The position numbers were made by a program, and so were the translations under genes. Source: Mycobacteriaceae bacterium (GTDB lineage: Bacteria; Actinomycetota; Actinomycetes; Mycobacteriales; Mycobacteriaceae). From it: DNA of 38,327 nt. The stretch spans positions 1 to 38,327 of the forward strand of contig JAIEPH010000077.1 in assembly GCA_019749805.1 (NCBI GenBank), given 5' to 3'. This document shows, in pieces, positions 26,730 through 34,659 of this stretch. Below the pieces are notes generated by a model that was given only the letters and a program-made list of their open reading frames with translations, did not search any database and was not told the DNA's origin. Numbering within the stretch: position 1 is the first letter of the stretch; each line of letters begins with the position of its first letter.

Positions 26730-28157
26730 CTAGGGCTGCTTGACCAGATAGGGCGACACAGTGCTGCGGTGCTCGTCGATGTCCAGCGCGCGGCCGAGCG
26801 CGGGGAAGGCCCGCTGCGGGCAGTTGTCCCGCTCGCAGACGCGGCAGCCCGCGCCGATCGGTGTCGAGTTGTCGCCCGAGAGATCCAGGCCCTCCGAATA
26901 GACCAGCCGATGCGCGTGCCGCAGTTCGCATCCGAGGCCGATCGCGAACGTCTTACCCGGCTGGCCGTAGCGGTGGGCACGCCGCTCGACGGTGCGGGCC
27001 ACCCACATGTAGTTGCGCCCGTCGGGCATCTGCGCGATCTGCACGCCGATCTTGCCTGGGCTCGCGAACGTCTCGTAGACATTCCACAGCGGGCAGGTTC
27101 CACCACTCGACGAGAAGTGAAAGCCCGTGGCGGACTGCCGCTTTGACATGTTCCCCGCGCGGTCGACTCGGACGAATGACAGCGGCACCCCCCGCATCGA
27201 GGGTCGTTGCAATGTCGAGAGTCGGTGCGCGATCGTCTCGAACGACACCGCGTAGAAAGCCGAGAGGCGTTCGACGTCGTAGCGGAACTTCTCGGCAACT
27301 TCGTGAAACTGCCGGTACGGCAACACTGTTGCGGCCGCGAAGTAATTCGCAAGACCCAGGCGCGCGAGCACGGTCGACTCCTCGCTGGTGAAGTTGCCCT
27401 CGTCCACGAGCTTGTCGATCAGCCCACCGAACTCCAGATACGCCAGCTCCGCGGCCATCCTGAAGACCGTCTGCCCCGACGACAGGTGGCCGCTGATCTC
27501 CAGGGTCTTGGAAACCGGGTCGTATCGGTGTAACACCGTGCCGCCCAAGTCGATTTGCTGCTTGATGTGCACACCGTGGACCCTGGTCAGCCGGTCGGCC
27601 AGCTCGCGCGTCAGCTCCGCGCGGTGCATCCGCATCCGGATCGTGAGGTCTTCGGCGGCGGTGTCGAGCTCGTGCAGGTAGTTCTGCCGCTGATAGAAGT
27701 AGTCGCGGACCTCCTCGTGCGGCATCGTGATCGCGCCAGACCCAGAGCTCAAGCCGCTGCTGTCGGAGTGCCTGTCCTCGGTGGCGGCGGCCAGCTGCGC
27801 GGTGGTCAACCGGTAGCGGCGGTGCAGGTTCACCATGGCGTGCGCCAGTGCCGGATGCGAGCTGACCATGTCCGAGATCTCGGCAAGATCGACGTCGATC
27901 GCCACGTCGCGATCGAGGGTCACCTCGCGCAGCTCGGCGACCAGCCTGGTGTCGTCCTCGGAGGCGAAGAACGTCGCATCCACCCCGAACACCTCGGTGA
28001 TCCGCTGCAGCACCGACACCGTCAGCGGACGCACGTCGTGCTCGATCTGGTTGAGATAACTCGGCGAGATTCCCAGCATCTGGGCCAGTGCCGCCTGGCT
28101 GTAGCCCCGTTCTCCGCGGAGTTGCCGGACACGGGAGCCGACGAACGTTTTTGCCAC
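26730..28157 (-). CDS. ramB: Transcription regulator RamB (XRE family)
   Basis: A 475-residue regulator of acetate metabolism. An XRE helix-turn-helix (about residues 8-62, YSQAALAQMLGISPSYLNQIEH) is followed by an ImmA/IrrE-like domain (about 150-340, with degenerate metal motif AELAYLEFG) and a C-terminal domain. The C-terminus has five cysteines (C355, C410, C438, C441, C446), the last three as CxxCx4C, resembling the Fe-S region reported for the paralogue PrpR. In M. tuberculosis RamB represses icl1 and itself. GTG at 28157 follows TACGCT by 7 nt. A palindrome covers the promoter upstream. Confidence 0.95.
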   Translation of the reverse strand: MAKTFVGSRVRQLRGERGYSQAALAQMLGISPSYLNQIEHDVRPLTVSVLQRITEVFGVDATFFASEDDTRLVAELREVTLDRDVAIDVDLAEISDMVSSHPALAHAMVNLHRRYRLTTAQLAAATEDRHSDSSGLSSGSGAITMPHEEVRDYFYQRQNYLHELDTAAEDLTIRMRMHRAELTRELADRLTRVHGVHIKQQIDLGGTVLHRYDPVSKTLEISGHLSSGQTVFRMAAELAYLEFGGLIDKLVDEGNFTSEESTVLARLGLANYFAAATVLPYRQFHEVAEKFRYDVERLSAFYAVSFETIAHRLSTLQRPSMRGVPLSFVRVDRAGNMSKRQSATGFHFSSSGGTCPLWNVYETFASPGKIGVQIAQMPDGRNYMWVARTVERRAHRYGQPGKTFAIGLGCELRHAHRLVYSEGLDLSGDNSTPIGAGCRVCERDNCPQRAFPALGRALDIDEHRSTVSPYLVKQP

Positions 28158-28164
28158 GGTAACC

Positions 28165-28170
28165 AGCGTA
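28165..28170 (-). promoter_or_regulatory. -10 element, leaderless ramB
   Basis: TACGCT on the minus strand, then 7 nt, then GTG 28157. Confidence 0.55.
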
Positions 28171-28171
28171 A

Positions 28172-28202
28172 CAACGCTGCGAAGTACATCTTCGCATTGT
28201 TG
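28172..28202. promoter_or_regulatory. Large palindrome at the ramB promoter, probable RamB operator
   Basis: TGCGAAG-TACAT-CTTCGCA (28178-28196) is a perfect inverted repeat, extended after two mismatches by CAAC/GTTG. It covers about -15 to -45 of the ramB start, a typical autorepression position. Confidence 0.65.
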
Positions 28203-28234
28203 GCAGTTCAGGCGCTGTGGCAGGATCGTTGGTC

Positions 28235-29047
28235 ATGGGAGGCGAGCCGACTACCGGTCTGGCGAAGGTGATGATGCCTGTGCCCGATCCGCACCCCGAT
28301 GTGTTCGACATCGAATGGCCCCTGCGCGTCGCCGACGTCGATCGCGCCGGCCGACTCAAGTTCGACGCCGCCACCAGGCACATCCAGGACATCGGCTCAG
28401 ATCAGCTGCGCGAGATGGGTTACGAGGAAACCCACCCGCTGTGGATCGTCCGTCGCACGATGGTCGACTTGATCAGGCCCATCGAGTTCAAGGACATGTT
28501 GCGCCTGCGCCGCTGGTGCTCGGGCACGTCCAACCGGTGGTGCGAGATGCGGGTCCGCATAGATGGGCGCAAGGGCGGATTGATGGAGTCGGAGGCCTTC
28601 TGGATCAACATCAACCAGGAGACGCAGGGGCCGGCCCGCATCTCCGACGACTTCCTCGAAGGCCTGCAGCGCACCACCGATATCAATCGGCTGCGGTGGA
28701 AGGCCTATCTGAAGGCCGGCAGCCGCGAGGACGCGGACGAGATTCGTGACTATCCGGTTCGCGTCAGCGACATCGACATCTTCGATCACATGAACAACTC
28801 GGTGTACTGGTCGGTGGTCGAGGACTATCTGTACAAGGCACCAGAGCTCTTGAAGGCACCCTTGCGGGTGACTATCGAGCACGACGCCCCGGTAGGACTC
28901 GGCGACAAGCTCGAGATCATCACCCATGTCCATCGGCCCGGCACGACCGACAAATTCGGTCCCGAACTGGCGGATCGCACTGTTACAACGCTCACATATG
29001 CCGTCGGCGACGAGACCAAAGCCGTCGCATCGATCTTCGCGCTCTGA
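28235..29047 (+). CDS. Acyl-ACP thioesterase family protein (Rv0466-like)
   Basis: A 270-residue protein with two hot-dog folds, as in plant FatA/FatB-type acyl-ACP thioesterases. The first half has RVADVDRAGRLKFDAATRHIQDIGSDQL; the second half has the motif YPVRVSDIDIFDHMNNSVYW, whose Asp and Asn-His-type residues are in the usual active-site helix. It would release a fatty acid from ACP or CoA. ATG at 28235 is a compromise: later ATGs at 28271 and 28274 lie just after GAAGG and would start closer to PVPDPHPDVF. It is divergent from ramB and ends 257 bp before icl1. Confidence 0.88.
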   Translation: MGGEPTTGLAKVMMPVPDPHPDVFDIEWPLRVADVDRAGRLKFDAATRHIQDIGSDQLREMGYEETHPLWIVRRTMVDLIRPIEFKDMLRLRRWCSGTSNRWCEMRVRIDGRKGGLMESEAFWININQETQGPARISDDFLEGLQRTTDINRLRWKAYLKAGSREDADEIRDYPVRVSDIDIFDHMNNSVYWSVVEDYLYKAPELLKAPLRVTIEHDAPVGLGDKLEIITHVHRPGTTDKFGPELADRTVTTLTYAVGDETKAVASIFAL

Positions 29048-29061
29048 ATCCCTTTCCCTAA

Positions 29062-29077
29062 CAGTACGACCGTACTG
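29062..29077. promoter_or_regulatory. Inverted repeat, possible TetR-type operator
   Basis: CAGTACGACCGTACTG has perfect 7-bp arms around 2 bp. It begins 14 bp after the thioesterase stop. There is no T run, so an operator is more likely than a terminator. Confidence 0.5.
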
Positions 29078-29109
29078 ACGTGCGCAAATCGGTTACCGGC
29101 GAGTATCTT

Positions 29110-29123
29110 CTGAACCGGTTCAG
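29110..29123. promoter_or_regulatory. Perfect 14-bp palindrome upstream of icl1
   Basis: CTGAACCGGTTCAG, 11 bp before the tandem CTTTGCAA repeat. It may be another regulator site in the icl1 control region. Confidence 0.45.
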
Positions 29124-29133
29124 GGAATTTAGA

Positions 29134-29151
29134 CCTTTGCAACCTTTGCAA
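29134..29151 (+). promoter_or_regulatory. Tandem RamB/PrpR-like boxes before icl1
   Basis: CCTTTGCAA occurs twice head-to-tail (29134-29142, 29143-29151). TTTGCAA-type boxes are the known targets of RamB-family regulators; the half-site CTTYGCA is also in the ramB palindrome. Confidence 0.65.
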
Positions 29152-29304
29152 CATGGGGTGAGGGCTTGGCGAAATTGGCAATCAAAACGGGTGGACCTGC
29201 GGGTATGACGTGATGCATCCTCATGAGAGCGGAACAGCCAAGTTTGTTGAGTATTAGCAAGCCGAGCCCCCGCCGGCTATGCAAAGCGATTCGAAGGAGC
29301 AGCC

Positions 29305-30591
29305 ATGTCCACTGTGGGCACGCCGAAGTCACCCGAACAGATCCAGCACGACTGGGATACCAATCCGCGCTGGAAGGGCATCACCCGTACGTACACCCCG
29401 GCCGACGTGGTCGCACTGCAGGGTTCCGTCGTCGAGGAGGCCACCCTGGCCCGCCGCGGCGCCGAGGTGCTGTGGAACCAGCTGCACGACATGGAGTTCG
29501 TCAACTCGCTCGGCGCGCTGACCGGCAACATGGCCGTCCAGCAGGTGCGTGCCGGCCTGAAGGCCATCTACCTGTCGGGCTGGCAGGTCGCCGGGGACGC
29601 GAACCTGTCCGGTCACACCTACCCGGACCAGAGCCTCTACCCGGCCAACTCGGTGCCGCAGGTGATCCGTCGCATCAACAATGCGCTGCTGCGCGCCGAC
29701 GAGATCGCCAAGGTCGAGGGCGACACCTCGGTGGAGAACTGGCTCGCCCCGATCGTCGCCGACGGTGAGGCCGGCTTCGGCGGCGCGCTGAACGTCTACG
29801 AGCTGCAGAAGGCGATGATTGCCGCAGGCGTCGCAGGTTCGCACTGGGAAGATCAGCTGGCGTCGGAGAAGAAGTGCGGCCACCTCGGTGGCAAGGTGCT
29901 GATCCCCACCCAGCAGCACATCCGCACCCTGACCTCGGCCCGCCTGGCTGCCGACGTCGCCGACGTGCCGACCGTCGTCATCGCCCGTACCGATGCCGAG
30001 GCCGCCACTCTCATCACCTCCGATGTCGATGAGCGGGACCGCCCGTTCATCACCGGTGAGCGGACCAAGGAAGGCTTCTACCGCGTCCGCAACGGTCTCG
30101 AGCCGTGCATCGCCCGCGCCAAGGCCTACGCGCCGTTCTCCGATTTGATCTGGATGGAGACCGGCACCCCGGACCTCGAGCTGGCCGCGAAGTTCGCCGA
30201 GGGTGTCAAGAGCGAGTTCCCCGACCAGATGCTGGCGTACAACTGCTCGCCGTCGTTCAACTGGAAGAAGCACCTCGACGACGCGACCATCGCGAAGTTC
30301 CAGAAGGAGCTCGGCGCGATGGGCTTCAAGTTCCAGTTCATCACGCTGGCCGGCTTCCACGCCCTGAACTACTCGATGTTCGATCTGGCCTACGGCTACG
30401 CCCGCAACCAGATGAGCGCCTACGTCGAGCTGCAGGAGCGCGAGTTCGACGCCGAGGAGCGCGGTTACACCGCCACCAAGCACCAGCGTGAGGTCGGCGC
30501 CGGCTACTTCGACCGGATCGCCACCACCGTCGACCCGACCAGCTCGACCACCGCGCTCGCGGGCTCGACCGAAGAGGGCCAGTTCCACTGA
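29305..30591 (+). CDS. icl1: Isocitrate lyase
   Basis: A 428-residue enzyme of the glyoxylate shunt, cleaving isocitrate to glyoxylate and succinate; in mycobacteria it also acts as methylisocitrate lyase. The catalytic loop KKCGH has C191, the same number as in the M. tuberculosis ICL1. Metal and substrate residues lie in VIARTDAEAATL and NCSPSFNW. ATG at 29305 follows GAAGGAG by 5-6 nt. A 257-bp upstream region with two palindromes and a tandem TTTGCAA repeat shows complex control, expected to include RamB. A strong hairpin lies between it and fadB2. Confidence 0.98.
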   Translation: MSTVGTPKSPEQIQHDWDTNPRWKGITRTYTPADVVALQGSVVEEATLARRGAEVLWNQLHDMEFVNSLGALTGNMAVQQVRAGLKAIYLSGWQVAGDANLSGHTYPDQSLYPANSVPQVIRRINNALLRADEIAKVEGDTSVENWLAPIVADGEAGFGGALNVYELQKAMIAAGVAGSHWEDQLASEKKCGHLGGKVLIPTQQHIRTLTSARLAADVADVPTVVIARTDAEAATLITSDVDERDRPFITGERTKEGFYRVRNGLEPCIARAKAYAPFSDLIWMETGTPDLELAAKFAEGVKSEFPDQMLAYNCSPSFNWKKHLDDATIAKFQKELGAMGFKFQFITLAGFHALNYSMFDLAYGYARNQMSAYVELQEREFDAEERGYTATKHQREVGAGYFDRIATTVDPTSSTTALAGSTEEGQFH

Positions 30592-30665
30592 GCTTGCGAA
30601 GTGGAACCGACAAGCCGGAGTCACTAGATCTGAGCCGTTGCCACAAGCAGTCGGCTTGACAGCGC

Positions 30666-30696
30666 AGGCCCCGCCCAGAACCCTTGGGCGGGGCCT
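30666..30696 (+). terminator. Hairpin between icl1 and fadB2
   Basis: AGGCCCCGCCC (30666-30676) pairs perfectly with GGGCGGGGCCT (30686-30696) around a 9-nt loop. No T run follows. It ends 24 bp before the fadB2 start and may end or attenuate icl1 transcription. Confidence 0.7.
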
Positions 30697-30720
30697 GACG
30701 CATGTAATGGGAGTAGAGAT

Positions 30721-31575
30721 TTGAGCATTGAACGAGTCGGCGTCGTCGGCGCCGGGCAGATGGGTTCGGGAATCGCCGAGGTGTCGGCCAAGGCCGGCGC
30801 GGATGTGCTCGTCTTCGAGCCGACCGACGAGTTGGTGACGGCGGGAAACCAGAGACTCACCCAGTCGCTGGAGCGCGCAGCCGCAAAGGGCAAGCTCAGC
30901 GAGGACGATCGCGACGCGGCGCTGGCCCGCCTGAAGTTCACCACCGACCTGGCCGACCTGGCTGACCGTCAGTTGGTCATCGAGGCGGTCGTCGAGGACG
31001 AGGCGGTCAAGGGCAAGATCTTCGCCGAGCTCGACAGGGTGATCACCGATCCAGATGCGGTACTCGCATCAAACACGTCGAGCATCCCGATCATGAAAAT
31101 TGCTGCGGCAACGCAGGATCCGAGCCGTGTGCTGGGTCTGCACTTCTTCAACCCGGTGCCGGTGCTCCCGCTGGTCGAGCTCGTCAGCACGCTGGTCACG
31201 TCGCCTGAAGCCGCAGCGCGCACCGAGCAGTTCGCGAGCGAGGTGCTGGGTAAGAAGGTGGTGCGGTGCGGGGATCGGTCGGGTTTCGTCGTCAATGCGC
31301 TGTTGGTGCCGTATCTGTTGGCAGCCATCAGGATGGCGGAGGCAGGGGTCGCGACCGTCGAGGACATCGATACCGCGGTGGTCGCCGGGCTGTCGCATCC
31401 GATGGGCCCGCTGCGGCTGTCGGATCTGATCGGGCTCGACACCATGAAGCTCATCGCCGACTCGATGTACGACGAGTACAAGGACGCGAACTACGCTCCG
31501 CCGCCGCTGCTCTTGCGCATGGTCGAGGCGGGACAGCTGGGTAAGAAGTCAGGTCGGGGTTTCTACACGTACTGA
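30721..31575 (+). CDS. fadB2: 3-hydroxybutyryl-CoA dehydrogenase
   Basis: A 284-residue NAD(P)-dependent 3-hydroxyacyl-CoA dehydrogenase. The Rossmann motif GAGQMG is at 10-15, SNTSS at about 117-121, and catalytic H141 in LHFFNPVPVLPLVELV with E153. The C-terminal helical domain ends GKKSGRGFYTY. It interconverts acetoacetyl-CoA and 3-hydroxybutyryl-CoA. The start is TTG at 30721, supported by GGGAG 7 nt upstream and direct alignment with the family N-terminus. It stands downstream of icl1, as in M. tuberculosis (Rv0468). Confidence 0.96.
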   Translation: MSIERVGVVGAGQMGSGIAEVSAKAGADVLVFEPTDELVTAGNQRLTQSLERAAAKGKLSEDDRDAALARLKFTTDLADLADRQLVIEAVVEDEAVKGKIFAELDRVITDPDAVLASNTSSIPIMKIAAATQDPSRVLGLHFFNPVPVLPLVELVSTLVTSPEAAARTEQFASEVLGKKVVRCGDRSGFVVNALLVPYLLAAIRMAEAGVATVEDIDTAVVAGLSHPMGPLRLSDLIGLDTMKLIADSMYDEYKDANYAPPPLLLRMVEAGQLGKKSGRGFYTY

Positions 31576-31608
31576 TGGTCCAGCGCGGGTAACCAGGTGG
31601 CGAGCAGC

Positions 31609-32472
31609 TCAAGCCTCGGCGAGCCGCTTCTTCTCCGCCTCGATGTCGAAATCGGCTGGGGGCCAAGATAAGTTCATCGACTCGAGCGCCTCGATCAACA
31701 GCTCGGTGATCGCCAGCCTGCTGTACCACTTTCGGTCGCAGGGAATCACGTGCCATGGTGCGTAATCGGTCGACGTCTTGTCCAGCAGCGCCTGGTACGC
31801 CTCCTGGTACAGCGGCCACTTGAGCCGCTCGTCGACATCTCCGGGGTTGTACTTCCAGTACTTGTCCGGACGCTCCAACCGTTCGGCCAGCCGCGCCTTC
31901 TGCTCCTCGAGGGAGACGAACATCGCCACCTTGATCAGCGTCGTACCGCCATCGACGAGCGCTTTCTCGAAGGCGTTGATCTCGTCATAGCGCGCCCCCC
32001 ACACATCGGGCGCGACGAGATTGTGCACCCGGACGATCAACACGTCCTCGTAGTGGCTGCGGTCGAAGACTCCGATGTGGCCGGCGGTCGGCAGCGCATT
32101 GCGAATACGCCAGAGATAGTGGTGCGCCAGCTCTTCCTCGGTCGGCTTGCCGAAGCTGGTGTACTGGATGCCCTGCGGATTGCCCCCTCCCATAACATGT
32201 TTGACGATCCCGCCCTTACCTGCGGTATCCATGCCCTGCAGCACCAGCAGAATCGAGCGTGTGTCGCCGGAGCGGCTGTTGGCGTACAGCATCTCCTGCA
32301 GCTCGGCGAATCGTGCGTTACGTTCGGCCTGCAGTGCCGGGGCGTCGGCCTTCTTACCCCGAAAGCCCGGTGTCGCACCGGTGTCGATGTCAGCAACCTT
32401 GTCGCCGTGATGGAACTCGAGATGGGTATGCGGCTCGTGGGTCCACAAGGACGGAAGGCGTGACTCGCTCAT
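31609..32472 (-). CDS. Polyphosphate kinase 2, AMP-type/class III-like
   Basis: A 287-residue PPK2 of the group annotated as polyphosphate:AMP or nucleotide phosphotransferase. Walker A GMDTAGKGG is at 80-88 and Walker B VFDRSHYEDVLIVRVH at 135-150; the ERPDKYWKYNPGDVDER lid segment follows. It differs clearly from the PPK2 at 12143-12997 (DRSWYNRAGVERVMGF), so the two likely have different nucleotide preferences. ATG at 32472 lies 4 bp after the stop of a TetR gene, without its own Shine-Dalgarno, so the two form an operon. In M. tuberculosis umaA/pcaA stand at this place instead. Confidence 0.92.
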   Translation of the reverse strand: MSESRLPSLWTHEPHTHLEFHHGDKVADIDTGATPGFRGKKADAPALQAERNARFAELQEMLYANSRSGDTRSILLVLQGMDTAGKGGIVKHVMGGGNPQGIQYTSFGKPTEEELAHHYLWRIRNALPTAGHIGVFDRSHYEDVLIVRVHNLVAPDVWGARYDEINAFEKALVDGGTTLIKVAMFVSLEEQKARLAERLERPDKYWKYNPGDVDERLKWPLYQEAYQALLDKTSTDYAPWHVIPCDRKWYSRLAITELLIEALESMNLSWPPADFDIEAEKKRLAEA

Positions 32473-32476
32473 CAGC

Positions 32477-33181
32477 TCAGTCAAGCAGTTGCCGGGGTAA
32501 AACCGGCGAAGGATGCGGGTCCTGCCGAAATCTCTTCAGCGATCCGCCGACCTCGACGATGCCGCACAGCGCGCTCCACGACAGCATCGTGAGGTAGTCG
32601 ATCAGCTCGTCGGAACTCATGCGTGGGTTCGACATCCACGAGTGCGTGGCCAGCTGCACGCCGCCAACGGTGTGAAAGGCCCATGGCTCGACGCCACCGG
32701 TGTCCATCCCCACCTCGGCCATGCGCCGCCGCAGCATCACCGCGAGCATGCGAGCGATGATCTGCTCCGAGCGCGCGACGGCCTGGCTCTTGGAGGCCGA
32801 GTTGTTCGCCATCACGAACTGGTACGGCTCCGGCTCGGCGGCGACGGTTTCAACGTAGACCCCGATGATCCTGCGCGTCAGGTCATAGCCGTCCAGGTTG
32901 GACGAGAGAGCCGCAGCCATGTTCGGGATCAGTGTGGTCTGCGCGAACCGCATCATCACGGCGGTCGTCAGGTCGTTCTTGTCGACGAAGTAGCGGTAGA
33001 GCACCGTCTTGGACACACCGATCTCGGCTGCGATCTCGTCCATGCTGACGTTGCTGCCGCGGCGCCGAATCGCCTCCAGGGTGCCATCGACCAACTCATT
33101 GCGCCGTTCCACCTTGTGCCGGTGCCAGCGCCTCTTGCGTCCATCGGTCTTGACCGCGACGGACGAGATTTGTTCTGCCAC
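32477..33181 (-). CDS. TetR-family regulator (Rv0472c-like)
   Basis: A 234-residue regulator. The helix-turn-helix is at about residues 45-64 (VSMDEIAAEIGVSKTVLYRYF). The N-terminus before it is very basic (KTDGRKRRWHRHKVERR). The C-terminal domain has TetR helices with no recognisable ligand motif. GTG at 33181 gives the same length I recall for Rv0472c; the frame stays open to 33454 but would overlap the divergent DUF445 gene. It is followed 4 bp later by a PPK2 gene and is divergent from the DUF445 gene across 106 bp. Confidence 0.9.
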   Translation of the reverse strand: MAEQISSVAVKTDGRKRRWHRHKVERRNELVDGTLEAIRRRGSNVSMDEIAAEIGVSKTVLYRYFVDKNDLTTAVMMRFAQTTLIPNMAAALSSNLDGYDLTRRIIGVYVETVAAEPEPYQFVMANNSASKSQAVARSEQIIARMLAVMLRRRMAEVGMDTGGVEPWAFHTVGGVQLATHSWMSNPRMSSDELIDYLTMLSWSALCGIVEVGGSLKRFRQDPHPSPVLPRQLLD

Positions 33182-33287
33182 GATCGCCGTAATCCCGTTC
33201 CCTAGTTCCCCTCGATAGTACGGGCGATCTTGGGTTCTAGCGTTGTCGGCTGCAACCGCCACTCCGCGGGTAGCGGATGATGTAGGT

Positions 33288-34613
33288 GTGGCACACAGAC
33301 CGAGCGCCGGCAATCCGGCTCCGCGTAGCTTCGCCGAGTCGCTGGCGGGTGTCGACAGTGGCGCCGATGCCGAGCGCCAACGCGGCCTGCGGCGGATGAA
33401 GATCGTCGCGCTGTCGTTCCTCCTCGGCGCCACGGTGATCTTTCTCGTATGCACCTGGGCTCAGTCCCAGGGGGCGTTGGGCGGGCCGGCCTGGATCGGA
33501 TATGTCCGCGCCGCGGCCGAAGCGGGCATGATCGGCGCGCTGGCCGACTGGTTCGCTGTCACCGCGCTGTTCAAGCATCCGCTCGGTATCCCGATCCCGC
33601 ACACCGCGATCATCAAGCGCAAGAAAGACCAACTCGGCGAGGGGCTGGGGACGTTCGTTCGGGAGAACTTCCTGTCACCCGAGGTCGTGGAGGCCAAACT
33701 GCGCGACGCGGAGGTCGCCGGACGCCTTGGCAAGTGGCTCTCCGAGCCGGTGCACGCCCAGCGGGTAGCGGCCGAAACTTCAACGGTGCTGCGGGTTCTG
33801 GTGGAGATGCTGCGCGACGAGGACGTCCAGCATGTATTGGATCGCATGATCATCAAGCGCATCGCCGAGCCGACGTGGGGCCCGCCGATCGGCCGCGTCC
33901 TGGCCACCCTGCTCGCCGAGGGTAGGCAGGAAGCACTGATCCAGCTGCTGGCCGACCGGGCCTTCCAGTGGTCGCTCAACGCCGGCGAGATCATCGAGCG
34001 CGTCATCGAACGCGACTCACCCACCTGGTCGCCACGCTGGGTCGACCACCTCGTCGGCGATCGCATCCACCGCGAGCTCATGGACTTCACCGACAAGGTG
34101 CGCCGTAACCCCGACCACGAACTGCGGCGCTCGGCGACCCGCTTCCTTTTCGAGTTCGCCGACGACCTCCAGCACGACGCGGCCACGATTCAGCGCGCCG
34201 AGAACGTCAAGGAACAACTGATGGCCCGCGATGAGGTCGCGCGGGCGGCGGAGACGGCATGGAGTGCCGCCAAGCGGATCATCCTCGAATCGGTCGACGA
34301 CCCGTCGTCGGCTCTGCGGACCCGGATCACCGACTCGGTCGTGCACATCGGTGAATCGCTTCGCGACGATGCCGACCTCCGCGACAAGGTCGACAGCTGG
34401 ATCATCAGAGCGGCGCAGCATCTGGTGTCGGAATATGGGGTGGAGATCACAGCGATCATCACCGAGACCATCGAGCGCTGGGATGCGGACGAAGCTAGTC
34501 GCCGCATCGAATTGCATGTGGGTCGTGACCTGCAGTTCATCCGTATCAACGGCACCGTGGTGGGTTCGCTTGCGGGTCTGATCATCTATTCGATAGCTCA
34601 GCTACTCTTCTGA
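33288..34613 (+). CDS. DUF445 membrane protein (Rv0473-like)
   Basis: A 441-residue protein of the DUF445/YjiN family. Membrane segments are near the N-terminus (about 37-57, and a weaker one at about 70-90) and at the extreme C-terminus (about 420-440). The long middle part is helical and charged. The N-terminal motif AAAEAGMIGALADWFAVTALFKHPLGIPIPHTAIIKRKKDQLGEGLG is diagnostic of the family; only its pattern is cited. The function is unknown. GTG at 33288 is chosen since GATGAT lies 6 nt upstream; the frame is open back to 33243. Confidence 0.88.
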   Translation: MAHRPSAGNPAPRSFAESLAGVDSGADAERQRGLRRMKIVALSFLLGATVIFLVCTWAQSQGALGGPAWIGYVRAAAEAGMIGALADWFAVTALFKHPLGIPIPHTAIIKRKKDQLGEGLGTFVRENFLSPEVVEAKLRDAEVAGRLGKWLSEPVHAQRVAAETSTVLRVLVEMLRDEDVQHVLDRMIIKRIAEPTWGPPIGRVLATLLAEGRQEALIQLLADRAFQWSLNAGEIIERVIERDSPTWSPRWVDHLVGDRIHRELMDFTDKVRRNPDHELRRSATRFLFEFADDLQHDAATIQRAENVKEQLMARDEVARAAETAWSAAKRIILESVDDPSSALRTRITDSVVHIGESLRDDADLRDKVDSWIIRAAQHLVSEYGVEITAIITETIERWDADEASRRIELHVGRDLQFIRINGTVVGSLAGLIIYSIAQLLF

Positions 34614-34659
34614 CCTGCGCTAACGAGTGCTTGCAAAAGTTAGCACCTCGTCGTACCGT

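Noticed and set aside
26953..28392. 479-codon open frame in another minus-strand frame of ramB
   Set aside because: Arg/Ala/Gly-rich shadow; ramB in the correct frame has a full helix-turn-helix and family motifs.
29329..30624. 431-codon open frame antisense to icl1
   Set aside because: Shadow of a GC-rich gene; no motif, and the plus strand is clearly isocitrate lyase.
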